Below the pieces are notes generated by a model. That model was not told the DNA's origin. It searched no databases and saw nothing but the letters and a program-made list of their open reading frames with translations. The translations under genes were made by a program, and so were the position numbers. Of a stretch of 64,000 nucleotides of DNA, positions 26,889 through 35,316 are shown piece after piece. Every line of letters starts with the position of its first letter. Within the stretch, counting starts at the first letter, position 1. Origin of the DNA: Natronosalvus rutilus (GTDB taxonomy: Archaea > Halobacteriota > Halobacteria > Halobacteriales > Natrialbaceae); assembly GCF_024204665.1 (NCBI RefSeq), contig NZ_CP100355.1:682001-746000 (forward strand). The letters are read 5' to 3'.

Positions 26889-28192
26889 GCCCCGTTTTCG
26901 TCGCGACGAGACACCGGGTGTCGTCGCTCGAGTTCGCGAATCGTCTCGACGAGCACGTCGACGCCGTGTGCGAGACTCCGCTCGTCGACGTCGAACGTCG
27001 GCGTGTGGTGGCTCGTCGGATGATCGGTGCCGACGATGAGGTACGACGCGAGTCCCCCTTCCTCCTGGACGCGTTCCATCAGGAAGGTCGCGTCCTCGCT
27101 CGCGCCGAAGTCAGCCGAGGGGAGCACGTGCTCGACGCCCGCCACGTCGGCTGCGACCTCGCTCACGAGCGCCTGTAGTTCGGGGTCGCTGTCGGCCCGC
27201 GGCGACTCGCTGACGATGTCGACGTCCGCTCGACAGCCGTGAAGCGTCGCCGCCGACTTTATCGTTCGCTCGAGTCGCTCCTTCACGTACTCCATCAGCG
27301 CCGTGGTCTCGCCGCGGGCTTCAGCGACGATGTGGGCCCGTTCGGCGATGACGTTGCTCGCGGTTCCCGCCTCCGCACGACCGACGTTCACGCGGGTCAT
27401 TCCGTCGCTGTGGCGGGGGATGCCGTAGGCGTTCTCGATCGCCGTGGCCATGGCGTGTAAGGCGTTATCCCCCTCGTTGGGCGCCTTTCCCGCGTGTGCG
27501 GAGGTCCCCTCGATCGTCGCGTCGACGTGGCACATCGCCAGGGGTTTCTCGATGCCCGCGACGACCTCTCCCGTCGGGTGGTCGAGCCCGACGTGGATCG
27601 CCAGCAGGTAGTCGAGATCCGCCGCGAACTCGCTCTTCGCCATCGGACACCCGCCGCCGCCGGTCTCCTCGGCTGGCTGGAAGAAGACGACCAGTCGCCC
27701 GGCGAAGTCGCTCTCTACGATTGCCTCGAGCGTGGCCAGCCCCCAGGTCATGTGGGCGTCGTGGCCGCAGGCGTGCATCGTGCCGTCGACCGCCGACCGA
27801 AAGCCCTCGGTGGCCGGTTCGTGATCCGCGTCGGTCGATTCCTCGATGAACAGGCCGTCGATGTCGACTCGAAGCCCGATGGTCGGCCCGTCGCCTCGAT
27901 CGAGGACCGCGACGGCACCGGTGGTGCCCCCCGTCATTCGCTCGAGGAGGTCCTCGCGAACACCGGCTTCACGCGCCCCTTCGAGCCAGGGCTTCAGTTC
28001 CTCGTCGTCGGGGACGGCCATTCGGTCGGCGGGATCGTACGCGTCTGCTCCGACGGCGAGTTCGTCGACGTCGAGGGATTCGAGTTCCTCGACGACGCAG
28101 GCGGTCGTCCGGAACTCGCGCCAGGCCGGTTCTGGATGCCGGTGAAAACTGCGACGGAGGGGGACGAGTCGGTCCCGTATCGGCTCGCTCAT
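26885..28192 (-). CDS. M20 family amidohydrolase/deacylase, copy 2
   Basis: 435 residues, about the same length and layout as the 19689 protein. It starts LRRSFHRHPEPAWREFRTT, and has MHACGHDAH, FFQPAEE, a lid domain (TIEGTSAHAGKAPNEGDNA) and TDHPTSHHTPTFDVDE. The two copies are evident paralogues that may separate ectoine- from hydroxyectoine-derived substrates. It is the first gene of a two-gene operon with the PLP lyase (ATGA overlap). A reverse-strand TGTATAATTAAG (28215-28226) is the likely TATA region, about 25-34 bases before the start. Confidence 0.85.
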   Translation of the reverse strand: MSEPIRDRLVPLRRSFHRHPEPAWREFRTTACVVEELESLDVDELAVGADAYDPADRMAVPDDEELKPWLEGAREAGVREDLLERMTGGTTGAVAVLDRGDGPTIGLRVDIDGLFIEESTDADHEPATEGFRSAVDGTMHACGHDAHMTWGLATLEAIVESDFAGRLVVFFQPAEETGGGGCPMAKSEFAADLDYLLAIHVGLDHPTGEVVAGIEKPLAMCHVDATIEGTSAHAGKAPNEGDNALHAMATAIENAYGIPRHSDGMTRVNVGRAEAGTASNVIAERAHIVAEARGETTALMEYVKERLERTIKSAATLHGCRADVDIVSESPRADSDPELQALVSEVAADVAGVEHVLPSADFGASEDATFLMERVQEEGGLASYLIVGTDHPTSHHTPTFDVDERSLAHGVDVLVETIRELERRHPVSRRDENGA

Positions 28193-28214
28193 GCGAGACG
28201 CTGACGCGACCCAC

Positions 28215-28254
28215 GCACTTAATTATACACAATCAGTGTTAACGACGGGTACAC
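28215..28254. promoter_or_regulatory. Divergent promoter with island-type motifs
   Basis: On the reverse strand, ATTGTGTATAATTAAG (28232-28217) combines the ATTGTNYA motif with the TATA box of the M20 gene. On the forward strand, AGTGTTAACGACGGGTACAC (28235-28254) resembles the ACGAC-centred sites at 17654 and 22008. One regulator could therefore control both the M20/lyase operon and the hydroxyacid operon. Confidence 0.45.
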
Positions 28255-28339
28255 AAAAAGGATAAGGGAACTGGTGACAACCGTAGCGTACGAACGTTTC
28301 AGGGACGGTGGGCCGTCGCTGTGACGGAGGAATCTTCAC

Positions 28340-29311
28340 ATGAGCACGAACCCAGACGTCATCGTTCTCCGGGAGGGGACGGAAGGCCTGTCGATGGAAT
28401 CGTACGCCGAGACGCTTCGCGAGCGCCTCCCCGAACGCACCGTCGAACTCGCTCGTACGCCGGCGGCCGAGCGCGAACTCGTTTCGCAGGCGCGAGTGGT
28501 GACCGGAATCACGATCGAGGAGGCCATGCTCGAGCACGCCGAGCGCCTCGAGTTGTTCGCGTGTACGTTCGCCGGGACCGACCACGTCCCGATGGACGCG
28601 CTGGCCGACCACGGCGTCGCCGTGACCAACGCTGGCGGCATCCACGCACCCGGCATCGCGGAGCAGTCCATCGCTAACATGCTCGTCTTCGCGCGAAACC
28701 TCCACGAGGGGTGGCGCCGCAAGCAAAATGGCGAGTGGCGTCACTTCCAGTCACACGAGTTCACCGACAGCACTGTGACGGTCGTCGGCCTCGGCTCGAT
28801 CGGTCAGCAGATCGTCACACGGCTCGAGGGGTTCGACGTCGAGACGATCGGTATCCGGTACACGCCGTCGAAGGACGGCCCGACCGACGAGGTCCTCGGT
28901 TTCGAGGTGGACGACGTGCACGAGGCGTTCTCGCGCAGCGACTACGTCGTCCTGGCGTGCCCGCTCAACGACACGACCCACGGCCTCGTCGGCGAAGCGG
29001 AACTGGCGACGCTCCCACCGAACGCCGTCGTCGTCAACGCCGCTCGAGGGGGGCTCGTCGACACCGACGCGCTCGTTTCGGCGCTGCAGTTCAACGGCAT
29101 CCGGGGGGCCGCCCTCGACGTCACCGACCCCGAGCCACTGCCCGGCGACCATCCGCTGTGGGACCTCGAGAACTGCCTCATCACGCCTCACACGGGCGGC
29201 CATACACCGAAACACTGGGACCGGCTGGCCGACATCGTCGCGCACAACGTCCGCGCGCTGGAGGCGGGCGACGCCCTCGAGAACGCCGTCCTCGAGCCGA
29301 CGTCGGGGTGA
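28340..29311 (+). CDS. D-2-hydroxyacid dehydrogenase (NAD-binding)
   Basis: 323 residues. The nucleotide-binding loop is VVGLGSIGQQI (about 151-161). The catalytic arginine is in NAARGGLVD, the glutamate in TDPEPLPGDHPLW, and the histidine in ITPHTGGHTPKHW. It interconverts 2-keto and D-2-hydroxy acids. A Shine-Dalgarno-like GGAGG sits ten bases before the ATG, and the transcript probably has a leader, unlike most neighbours. The next gene, a flavin/Fe-S oxidoreductase of the D-lactate dehydrogenase type, starts 7 bases after its stop. The two may act on the same hydroxy acid from opposite sides. Confidence 0.9.
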   Translation: MSTNPDVIVLREGTEGLSMESYAETLRERLPERTVELARTPAAERELVSQARVVTGITIEEAMLEHAERLELFACTFAGTDHVPMDALADHGVAVTNAGGIHAPGIAEQSIANMLVFARNLHEGWRRKQNGEWRHFQSHEFTDSTVTVVGLGSIGQQIVTRLEGFDVETIGIRYTPSKDGPTDEVLGFEVDDVHEAFSRSDYVVLACPLNDTTHGLVGEAELATLPPNAVVVNAARGGLVDTDALVSALQFNGIRGAALDVTDPEPLPGDHPLWDLENCLITPHTGGHTPKHWDRLADIVAHNVRALEAGDALENAVLEPTSG

Positions 29312-29318
29312 CCGAGCG

Positions 29319-32300
29319 ATGGCCACCGACGACACCGCCTCCACGACCGATCGGGCCGACCGGACGGGGGAGCCGGACTCGATAGAAGCGCCGGACCCGA
29401 ACCGGTCCGATTCGTCCGCGGACCGGGGAGCCGACCCCGCGGCGGATTCCCGGGCGAATTACGACTACGTCGGCGGGACCATCGATCGACCGGCTCTGGT
29501 CTCAGATCTGGACGCCCGAATCGACGGCGAGGTGCGATTCGACGAGTACACCCGCCAACTGTACGCGACCGACGCGAGCGCGTACGAACGGACGCCCGTT
29601 GGCGTGGTTCTGCCGCGGTCGACGGCGGACGTTTCGAGCGTCGTCGGCTACTGCGCCGACAACGACATCCCCGTCTTGCCGCGCGGCGCCGGCACGAGCC
29701 TCGCCGGCCAGGCGGTCAACGAGGCCGTCGTCCTCGACTTCACGGCGCACATGGACGCAGTCGGCACGATCGACCCCGACGAACGACGGGCGACCGTCCA
29801 GGCGGGGGCCGTTCTCGCCGACCTGAACGCGGCCCTCGAGCCCTACGACCTGAAGTTCGCGCCCGACCCCGCCGCCGGCAACCGCAGCACGGTCGGCGGC
29901 GCCATCGGGAACAACTCGACGGGCGCCCACTCGCTGCAGTACGGCAAGACCGACGCCTACGTCGAGGCGTGCGAGGTCGTCCTCGCCGACGGCTCCGTCG
30001 AGCACTTCGGTGAGGTGACGGTCGCCGACCTCCGAAGTACGGCCGATCCGGACGGCGACCTCCTCGAGCGCATCTACGAGGCGTTGGGCCGCGTGATCGA
30101 CGAGGAGGCAGGCGCTATCGGCGAGGCCTTCCCGCAACTGAAGCGCAACGTCTCGGGGTACAACCTGGACCGCCTGGTCGCGGAGGCCTACGGACGGCCT
30201 GACGCGTTCGACGAGCGTGGCGACGGCCCGCTCGAACTCGACGGCGAACCCGACCCCGACGCGACGGTCAACCTCGCCCGGGTGTTCGCCGGCAGCGAGG
30301 GGACGCTCGGCGTCGTAACGGAAGCGACGGTCTCGCTCGAGCCCGTGCCCGAGACCACGTCCGTGGCGCTGTTGACCTACCACGACCTGCTCGAGGCGAT
30401 GGCCGACGTCGATACGATCGTCCGCAACCACGATCCGGCGGCAATCGAGGCGATCGACGACGTGCTGATCGACCTCGCCGAACGAACCGAGGAGTTCGCG
30501 GCCGTCGCCGAACGACTCCCCGCGGGCACCGAGACCGCCTTACTCGTCGAGTTCTACGCCAAGACCGACGGCCACGGCCGCGAGCAGGTCGCGGACCTGC
30601 TGGCCGACCGGCTGCCGGACGCGGACGTCCCGGATCCGGGGGCCGATGAAGCGGATTCGGAAGACGAGGACACCGCGGCCAACCTGGAACACGACCCCAT
30701 CCGGGCCTTCGACGCCCTCGAGGCCCACGATCCGCAAGGCATCGCCGAACTCTGGAAGCTCCGCAAGAGCGCGGCCCCGATCCTCCTCTCGCGAACTTCC
30801 GACGCGAAGCACATCTCGTTCATCGAGGACACGGCCGTCCCGACCGAGAACCTGGCGGCCTACGTCGCGGACTTTCAGGACGTCCTCGAGGAGTACGATA
30901 CGTTCGCCAGTTTCTACGCCCACGCGGGGCCGGGCTGTATGCATATGCGGCCGCTGGTCGATACCAAGAGCCCGGCCGGACTCGAGGCGTTCGAGTCGCT
31001 CGCGGACGACGTCACCGACCTCGTCGTCGAGTACGGCGGCTCGGTGTCGGGCGAGCACGGGGACGGCCGCGCCCGCACGCAGTGGAATCACAAGCTCTAC
31101 GGCGACGACGTGTGGGACCTCTTTCGCGACCTGAAGACGGCCTTCGACCCCGACTGGCTGCTCAACCCCGGGAACGTCTGTGGCGACCACGATATGACCG
31201 AGCACCTCCGGTTCGACCCCGACTACGCGTTCGACCCGGGGCTCGAGCCGGCCCTGAACTGGGACAACGAGAACGGCTTCCAGGGGATGGTCGACCTCTG
31301 TCACGGCTGTGCCGGCTGTCGGAGCGGCCAGGAGACGACCGGCGGCGTGATGTGCCCGACGTACCGCGCGGCCGAGGAAGAGAGCCTCAGCACCCGCGGC
31401 CGGGCGAACGCGCTCCGGGGGGCGATAAGCGGCGAACTCGACGCCGACGCGGTCGACGAGGAGTTCCTGGCCGAAATCGTGGACCTCTGTATCGGCTGCA
31501 AGGGCTGTGCGCGCGACTGCCCGAGCGAGGTGGATATGGCGAAGCTCAAAGCCGAGGTGGAACACGCCGCCCACCAGCGAAACGGGGCGTCCCTCCGGGA
31601 CCGCCTCTTCGCGAACGTCGACCGGCTCAACGCCGTCGGCTCCGCGCTCGCGCCGCTGTCTAACTGGGCAGCGTCGCTACCGGGATCGGGGACGGTCGCC
31701 GAGAAAACGATCGGAATCGCTCGCGAGCGCGACCTTCCGACGTTCGCGAGCCGGAGCTTCGAGGACTGGTTCGCCGCGCGCGGCCCCCGGGTCTCGCTCG
31801 AGGCGGCGGACCGGAAGGTGCTCCTCTTCCCGGATACGTACACGAACTACAACCATCCGCGGGCGGGCAAGGCAGCCGTCCAGGTCCTCGAGACGGCCGG
31901 CGTTCACGTCCGACTTCCCGACGGCGTGACCTCGACCGGACGCCCGGCCCACTCGAAGGGCTTCCTCGACCTGTCCCGCGAACGCGCCCGGACCAACGTC
32001 GACGCGCTGACGCCGTTCCTCGAGGACGGGTGGGAGGTCGTCCTGGTCGAACCCTCCGACGCGGTCATGCTCCAGTCGGATTACCTGGACCTGCTGTCGG
32101 GTCCCGACGTGGAACGACTCGTGAGGAACGCCTACGGCGTCTGTGAGTACCTCGATCGATCCGACCTGGCTAGCGAACTGCCGGCCGACGGGGCCGGCCG
32201 TCGTCTGACCTACCACGGCCACTGCCACCAGAAGGCGACGAAGAAGGACGGCCACGCCGCGGCCGTCCTCGAGACAGTCGGCTACGAGGTCGACATGCTG

Positions 32301-32528
32301 GACTCGGGCTGTTGCGGGATGGCCGGCTCCTTCGGCTACGAGGCCGAACACTACTCGCTCAGCCGGGCCATCGGCGACATCCTGTTCGACCAGGTCGACG
32401 CGAGCGACGGGGAGGTGGTCGTCGCGCCGGGTGCGTCCTGTCGAACGCAGCTATCGGATTACGACGGGTGTTCGGATCCGCCCCACCCGATCGAGGCGGT
32501 TGCGGCGGCGCTCGCGGAGCGATCGTGA
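29319..32528 (+). CDS. Fused FAD-linked oxidase and Fe-S oxidoreductase (D-2-hydroxyacid/D-lactate dehydrogenase type)
   Basis: 1069 residues. The first 50 are a polar extension. An FAD-binding PCMH domain follows (VLPRGAGTSLAGQAV, GNRSTVGGAIGNNSTGAHSL), then the C-terminal FAD oxidase domain (YGGSVSGEHGDGRARTQW near 570-588). A ferredoxin-like module binds two [4Fe-4S] clusters (LCHGCAGC..MCPTY and LCIGCKGCARDCPSE). CCG-type cysteine motifs lie at the end (HGHCHQK and DSGCCGMAGSFGYE). This joins GlcD-like and GlcF-like functions in one chain, as in several Dld-type proteins. Electrons would pass to the quinone pool. The exact acid substrate is unknown. Confidence 0.9.
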   Translation: MATDDTASTTDRADRTGEPDSIEAPDPNRSDSSADRGADPAADSRANYDYVGGTIDRPALVSDLDARIDGEVRFDEYTRQLYATDASAYERTPVGVVLPRSTADVSSVVGYCADNDIPVLPRGAGTSLAGQAVNEAVVLDFTAHMDAVGTIDPDERRATVQAGAVLADLNAALEPYDLKFAPDPAAGNRSTVGGAIGNNSTGAHSLQYGKTDAYVEACEVVLADGSVEHFGEVTVADLRSTADPDGDLLERIYEALGRVIDEEAGAIGEAFPQLKRNVSGYNLDRLVAEAYGRPDAFDERGDGPLELDGEPDPDATVNLARVFAGSEGTLGVVTEATVSLEPVPETTSVALLTYHDLLEAMADVDTIVRNHDPAAIEAIDDVLIDLAERTEEFAAVAERLPAGTETALLVEFYAKTDGHGREQVADLLADRLPDADVPDPGADEADSEDEDTAANLEHDPIRAFDALEAHDPQGIAELWKLRKSAAPILLSRTSDAKHISFIEDTAVPTENLAAYVADFQDVLEEYDTFASFYAHAGPGCMHMRPLVDTKSPAGLEAFESLADDVTDLVVEYGGSVSGEHGDGRARTQWNHKLYGDDVWDLFRDLKTAFDPDWLLNPGNVCGDHDMTEHLRFDPDYAFDPGLEPALNWDNENGFQGMVDLCHGCAGCRSGQETTGGVMCPTYRAAEEESLSTRGRANALRGAISGELDADAVDEEFLAEIVDLCIGCKGCARDCPSEVDMAKLKAEVEHAAHQRNGASLRDRLFANVDRLNAVGSALAPLSNWAASLPGSGTVAEKTIGIARERDLPTFASRSFEDWFAARGPRVSLEAADRKVLLFPDTYTNYNHPRAGKAAVQVLETAGVHVRLPDGVTSTGRPAHSKGFLDLSRERARTNVDALTPFLEDGWEVVLVEPSDAVMLQSDYLDLLSGPDVERLVRNAYGVCEYLDRSDLASELPADGAGRRLTYHGHCHQKATKKDGHAAAVLETVGYEVDMLDSGCCGMAGSFGYEAEHYSLSRAIGDILFDQVDASDGEVVVAPGASCRTQLSDYDGCSDPPHPIEAVAAALAERS

Positions 32529-32999
32529 GGTCAGTCGTCGGTCTTCGATTTTCTGGCCGCGAGCGGATCAGACCCTCGCTCGAGCGGCCACTGGTGGCCG
32601 ACCGCCGTCGAACTCCACAATCGGGACGGTCGCACCACCTTTCTCGGGGACGCTCGATGAGAAGCTCGTCGACGAGGTCGTCAGACAGCTCGGTTCGTAC
32701 ATCGGTCTCGAGCAGCGCTGACCACCGACTCCGATCGAATTTCCCTTCGTGGGGGTGATGGCGTCTGCCGAGCAACGAAACGTCCGAATACGGAGACGAA
32801 GCGAACGTCAGTGACGTCGATCCGTTCCGGAACGTCGAGAGACTGATCAGCCGATAGCCACGGGAGACTCACGGCCAGAGTCCGTGAGGTGCCTTCTCTG
32901 TCGCGATCCCTATTGGCCGTTCCTCGTTCGGGTACGAGTCCTCACCGTCGTCTCGAGAGCGACGTTCGCGGCTCGAATGTGCAACGGGTCGGAGTGCAA
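32529..32999. other. 471-base stretch without a convincing gene
   Basis: Several short frames exist, but none has good family features. One forward frame ends with LDEKLVDEVVRQLGSYIGLE before a TGA at 32719-32721, which looks more protein-like than the rest. It has no plausible start and may be the remnant of a lost gene. Confidence 0.4.
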
Positions 33000-34178
33000 T
33001 CAGGCGGTAAACAGTCGCCGTGGGAAGTCGGCTAACGTCTCCGCGCCAGTTCCCGTCACGTGGAACGTCTCACTGATCTCCATCCCAATTTCCTCCGTCC
33101 AGATGCCGGGGATCATGTGGAACGTCATGTCCTCCTCGAGGACGGTCTCGTCGCCTGGGCGAATGCTCGCGGTGTGTTCTCCCCAGTCCGGCGGGTAGCC
33201 GAGCCCCATCGAGTAGCCGATTCGGTCCTCCTTTTCGAGGCCGTACTGGGCGATCGTGTCGCGCCAGGCCTTCTCGACGGCCTCGCAGGTAACTCCCGGC
33301 TCGACGGCGTCGAGGGCTGCCTCGATGCCCTCGACCACGATGTCCGCAGTTCGCTCGAGTTCCGCGGGCGGGTCGCCAACGAACGTCGTCCGGGCCAGCG
33401 GCGAGTGGTATCGGTGGCGACACCCCGACAGTTCGATGATGACGGGGTCACCGTCCTCGAACGGGCGGTCGGTCCACGTGAGGTGTGGGGTTCCGGTGTG
33501 GTCGCCCGAGGGCATCAACGGGACGATCGCTGGGTAGTCGCCGCCGTAATCGTCGGTGCCGGTGATCAGCGCGTCGTAAATCGCGGCCGCCGCCTCGTAC
33601 TCGGGGACGCCTTCCGCGATCGCGTCGAGGCCCGCCTGCATCGCGTTCTCCGAGATGCGAGCGGCCTCGCGCATGTACTCGAGTTCCTGCTCTGATTTCT
33701 TGACCCGGACCCAGCCGACCAGGAGCGTTGCGTCCTCGAATTCGGCTTCCGGGAGGTTTTCCTGGAGTCGCGTGTAGGACTTCGCGGTGAAGTAGGATGC
33801 GTCCATCTCGAGGCCGATTCGGCCGTCAGCGACCTCGAGGTCCTCGAGGACGCCCGCGACGTAGTCCATCGGGTGGAGGTCGTACGGTGAGTGGACGTGG
33901 TCGTCGCTGTACGCCCGGATGCTCTCCTGGGAGAGGGTGGTCGTCGCCCGGGCACCGTTAGCGTCCATCTCGCGACCGACCCAGACCGGTTCGTCGCGGT
34001 CGACCGTGACGACGACGGCCTGGTGGACGTAAAACGACCAGCCGTCGTAGCCGGTAAGATAGTTCATGTTGGCCGGATCGGTGACGACGATCGCGTCGAG
34101 TTCCTCCTCGCGCAACCGTGTCTTCGCTCGCTCGACCCGACGCTCGTACTCGCGTTCGTCGAAGACGTCTCGAGACAT
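33000..34178 (-). CDS. doeA: Ectoine hydrolase-like M24 family protein (DoeA/EutD)
   Basis: 392 residues of the creatinase/prolidase fold. The N-terminal domain has NYLTGYDGWSFYVHQ (about 40-54). The catalytic domain has GGDYPAIVPLMPSG, TPHLTW, GYPPDWGEHT, IRPGDETVLEEDMTFHMIPG and ends PRRLFTA. These match what I remember of Halomonas DoeA and rhizobial EutD, which open the ectoine ring to N-acetyl-diaminobutyrate. The first metal-ligand region of metallo-M24 peptidases is replaced (IIELSGCRHRYHSPLART), fitting a creatinase-like, non-peptidase enzyme. Transcribed alone, against the hydroxyacid operon. The symbol is by homology; activity is unproven in archaea as far as I know. Confidence 0.82.
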   Translation of the reverse strand: MSRDVFDEREYERRVERAKTRLREEELDAIVVTDPANMNYLTGYDGWSFYVHQAVVVTVDRDEPVWVGREMDANGARATTTLSQESIRAYSDDHVHSPYDLHPMDYVAGVLEDLEVADGRIGLEMDASYFTAKSYTRLQENLPEAEFEDATLLVGWVRVKKSEQELEYMREAARISENAMQAGLDAIAEGVPEYEAAAAIYDALITGTDDYGGDYPAIVPLMPSGDHTGTPHLTWTDRPFEDGDPVIIELSGCRHRYHSPLARTTFVGDPPAELERTADIVVEGIEAALDAVEPGVTCEAVEKAWRDTIAQYGLEKEDRIGYSMGLGYPPDWGEHTASIRPGDETVLEEDMTFHMIPGIWTEEIGMEISETFHVTGTGAETLADFPRRLFTA

Positions 34179-34211
34179 GGTAACAGACCCTACAGTGGTG
34201 GTCCACCAGGA

Positions 34212-34238
34212 ATATTAAAAGTTTTTCGTGTACAATGG
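34212..34238 (-). promoter_or_regulatory. Promoter and island-type motif of the doeA-like gene
   Basis: Reading the reverse strand, CCATTGTACACGAAA (34238-34224) is followed by TTTTAATATT (34221-34212), a TATA box about 34-43 bases before the start. The order motif-BRE/TATA is the same as at the 17719 gene. Confidence 0.5.
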
Positions 34239-34339
34239 CTACAGATATCGTTTACTTTCGTCCCCGATCGCCCCGCCGTCGAATCCGACCAGTTGCTCAT
34301 GCCTACCCTTTACCCGTTTCGCCCCCTACGTCACCATAG

Positions 34340-35206
34340 ATGACAGCCGCGTTTGAACTGGTCGACCTCGAGGAAGCGGACACCCCCGGTGACGAGTGGG
34401 AGGAGATCGACGTCACCGACACGGAAGCCGACCGCATCGCCCGCAAGCGCGACCGCGAGTTCGAACAGTTCGAGGAACGCATCAAGGACGCCGACCAGTT
34501 CAAGGTAGAACAGTCGGTGTTCGATGACGCCACCTTCGCCGCGCTGTACAAACTCGTCCAGGACGGCCACGTCGAGGCTTTCGGCGGCCCCATCTCGACC
34601 GGCAAGGAGGCCAACGTCTACCACGCCCTCGGCGACGACCGGGAGGTCGCCGTGAAGATCTACCGGATCAACGCCTCGAATTTCCGCCAGATGCGCGATT
34701 ACCTCGAGGGCGACCCCCGGTTCGAGGGACTTGGCGGCAAGAAGAAGGACGTCGTCCTCGCCTGGGTCCGCAAGGAGCTGGCCAACCTCGAACGCGCCCG
34801 TGCCGCGGGCGTTCGGGTCCCGGAGCCAATCGCGGCCGAACGAAACGTCCTCGTGATGGAGTATCTCGGGAACGACGCGGACGGTCGAGCGAAGCGCCTC
34901 GGCGAGGTTCACGTCGAGAACCCGCAGACGGCCTACGAGGTGATTCGGGAGTACATGCGTCGACTCTACTCGGCCGGCCTGATCCACGGCGACCTGAGCG
35001 AGTACAACGTCATCGTCCACGAGAACCAGCTCATCGTCATCGACCTCGGGCAAGCCGTCACCGTCCACCACCCCAACAGTCGGGGCTTTCTCGAACGCGA
35101 CTGCCACAACGTCGCCTCATTCTTCCGACGACAGGGCCTCGAGGTAACCGACGACGAGGTTCTCGAGTTCGTTACCCAGCCCGAACCGGACCCAACTCGA
35201 GCCTGA
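34340..35206 (+). CDS. rio1: RIO1-type serine/threonine protein kinase
   Basis: 288 residues. The flexible-loop ATP-binding motif is STGKEANVYHA (about 89-99) and the lysine is in VAVKIYRI. The RIO1-specific insert is NFRQMRDYLEGDPRF. The catalytic loop is LIHGDLSEYNVIV, with the metal-binding aspartate in VIDLGQAVT. RIO1 acts late in small-subunit ribosome maturation. The start has a CCTTTACCC box about 30 bases upstream. In many archaea a KH-domain protein (Pno1-like) follows this gene; here a broken TFB fragment does. Confidence 0.93.
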   Translation: MTAAFELVDLEEADTPGDEWEEIDVTDTEADRIARKRDREFEQFEERIKDADQFKVEQSVFDDATFAALYKLVQDGHVEAFGGPISTGKEANVYHALGDDREVAVKIYRINASNFRQMRDYLEGDPRFEGLGGKKKDVVLAWVRKELANLERARAAGVRVPEPIAAERNVLVMEYLGNDADGRAKRLGEVHVENPQTAYEVIREYMRRLYSAGLIHGDLSEYNVIVHENQLIVIDLGQAVTVHHPNSRGFLERDCHNVASFFRRQGLEVTDDEVLEFVTQPEPDPTRA

Positions 35207-35286
35207 CACAGTGGCATTTCGCTATCGTGTTCAACTGTATTTTAGAAAGCAATCGATAAAATTGAAGATCAACACCAATAGGATAA

Positions 35287-35294
35287 TTTAAATA
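35287..35294 (+). promoter_or_regulatory. TATA box of the TFB-like fragment
   Basis: TTTAAATA lies 23-30 bases upstream of ATG 35317. It is a strong archaeal promoter signal preserved in front of a broken gene. Confidence 0.55.
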
Positions 35295-35316
35295 CTATCA
35301 ACGGCCCAACGAATGT

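Noticed and set aside
17719-34178. Ectoine biosynthesis (ectABC) cluster
   Set aside because: The aminotransferase resembles EctB, but neither EctA (acetyltransferase) nor EctC (synthase) is present and the neighbours are catabolic.
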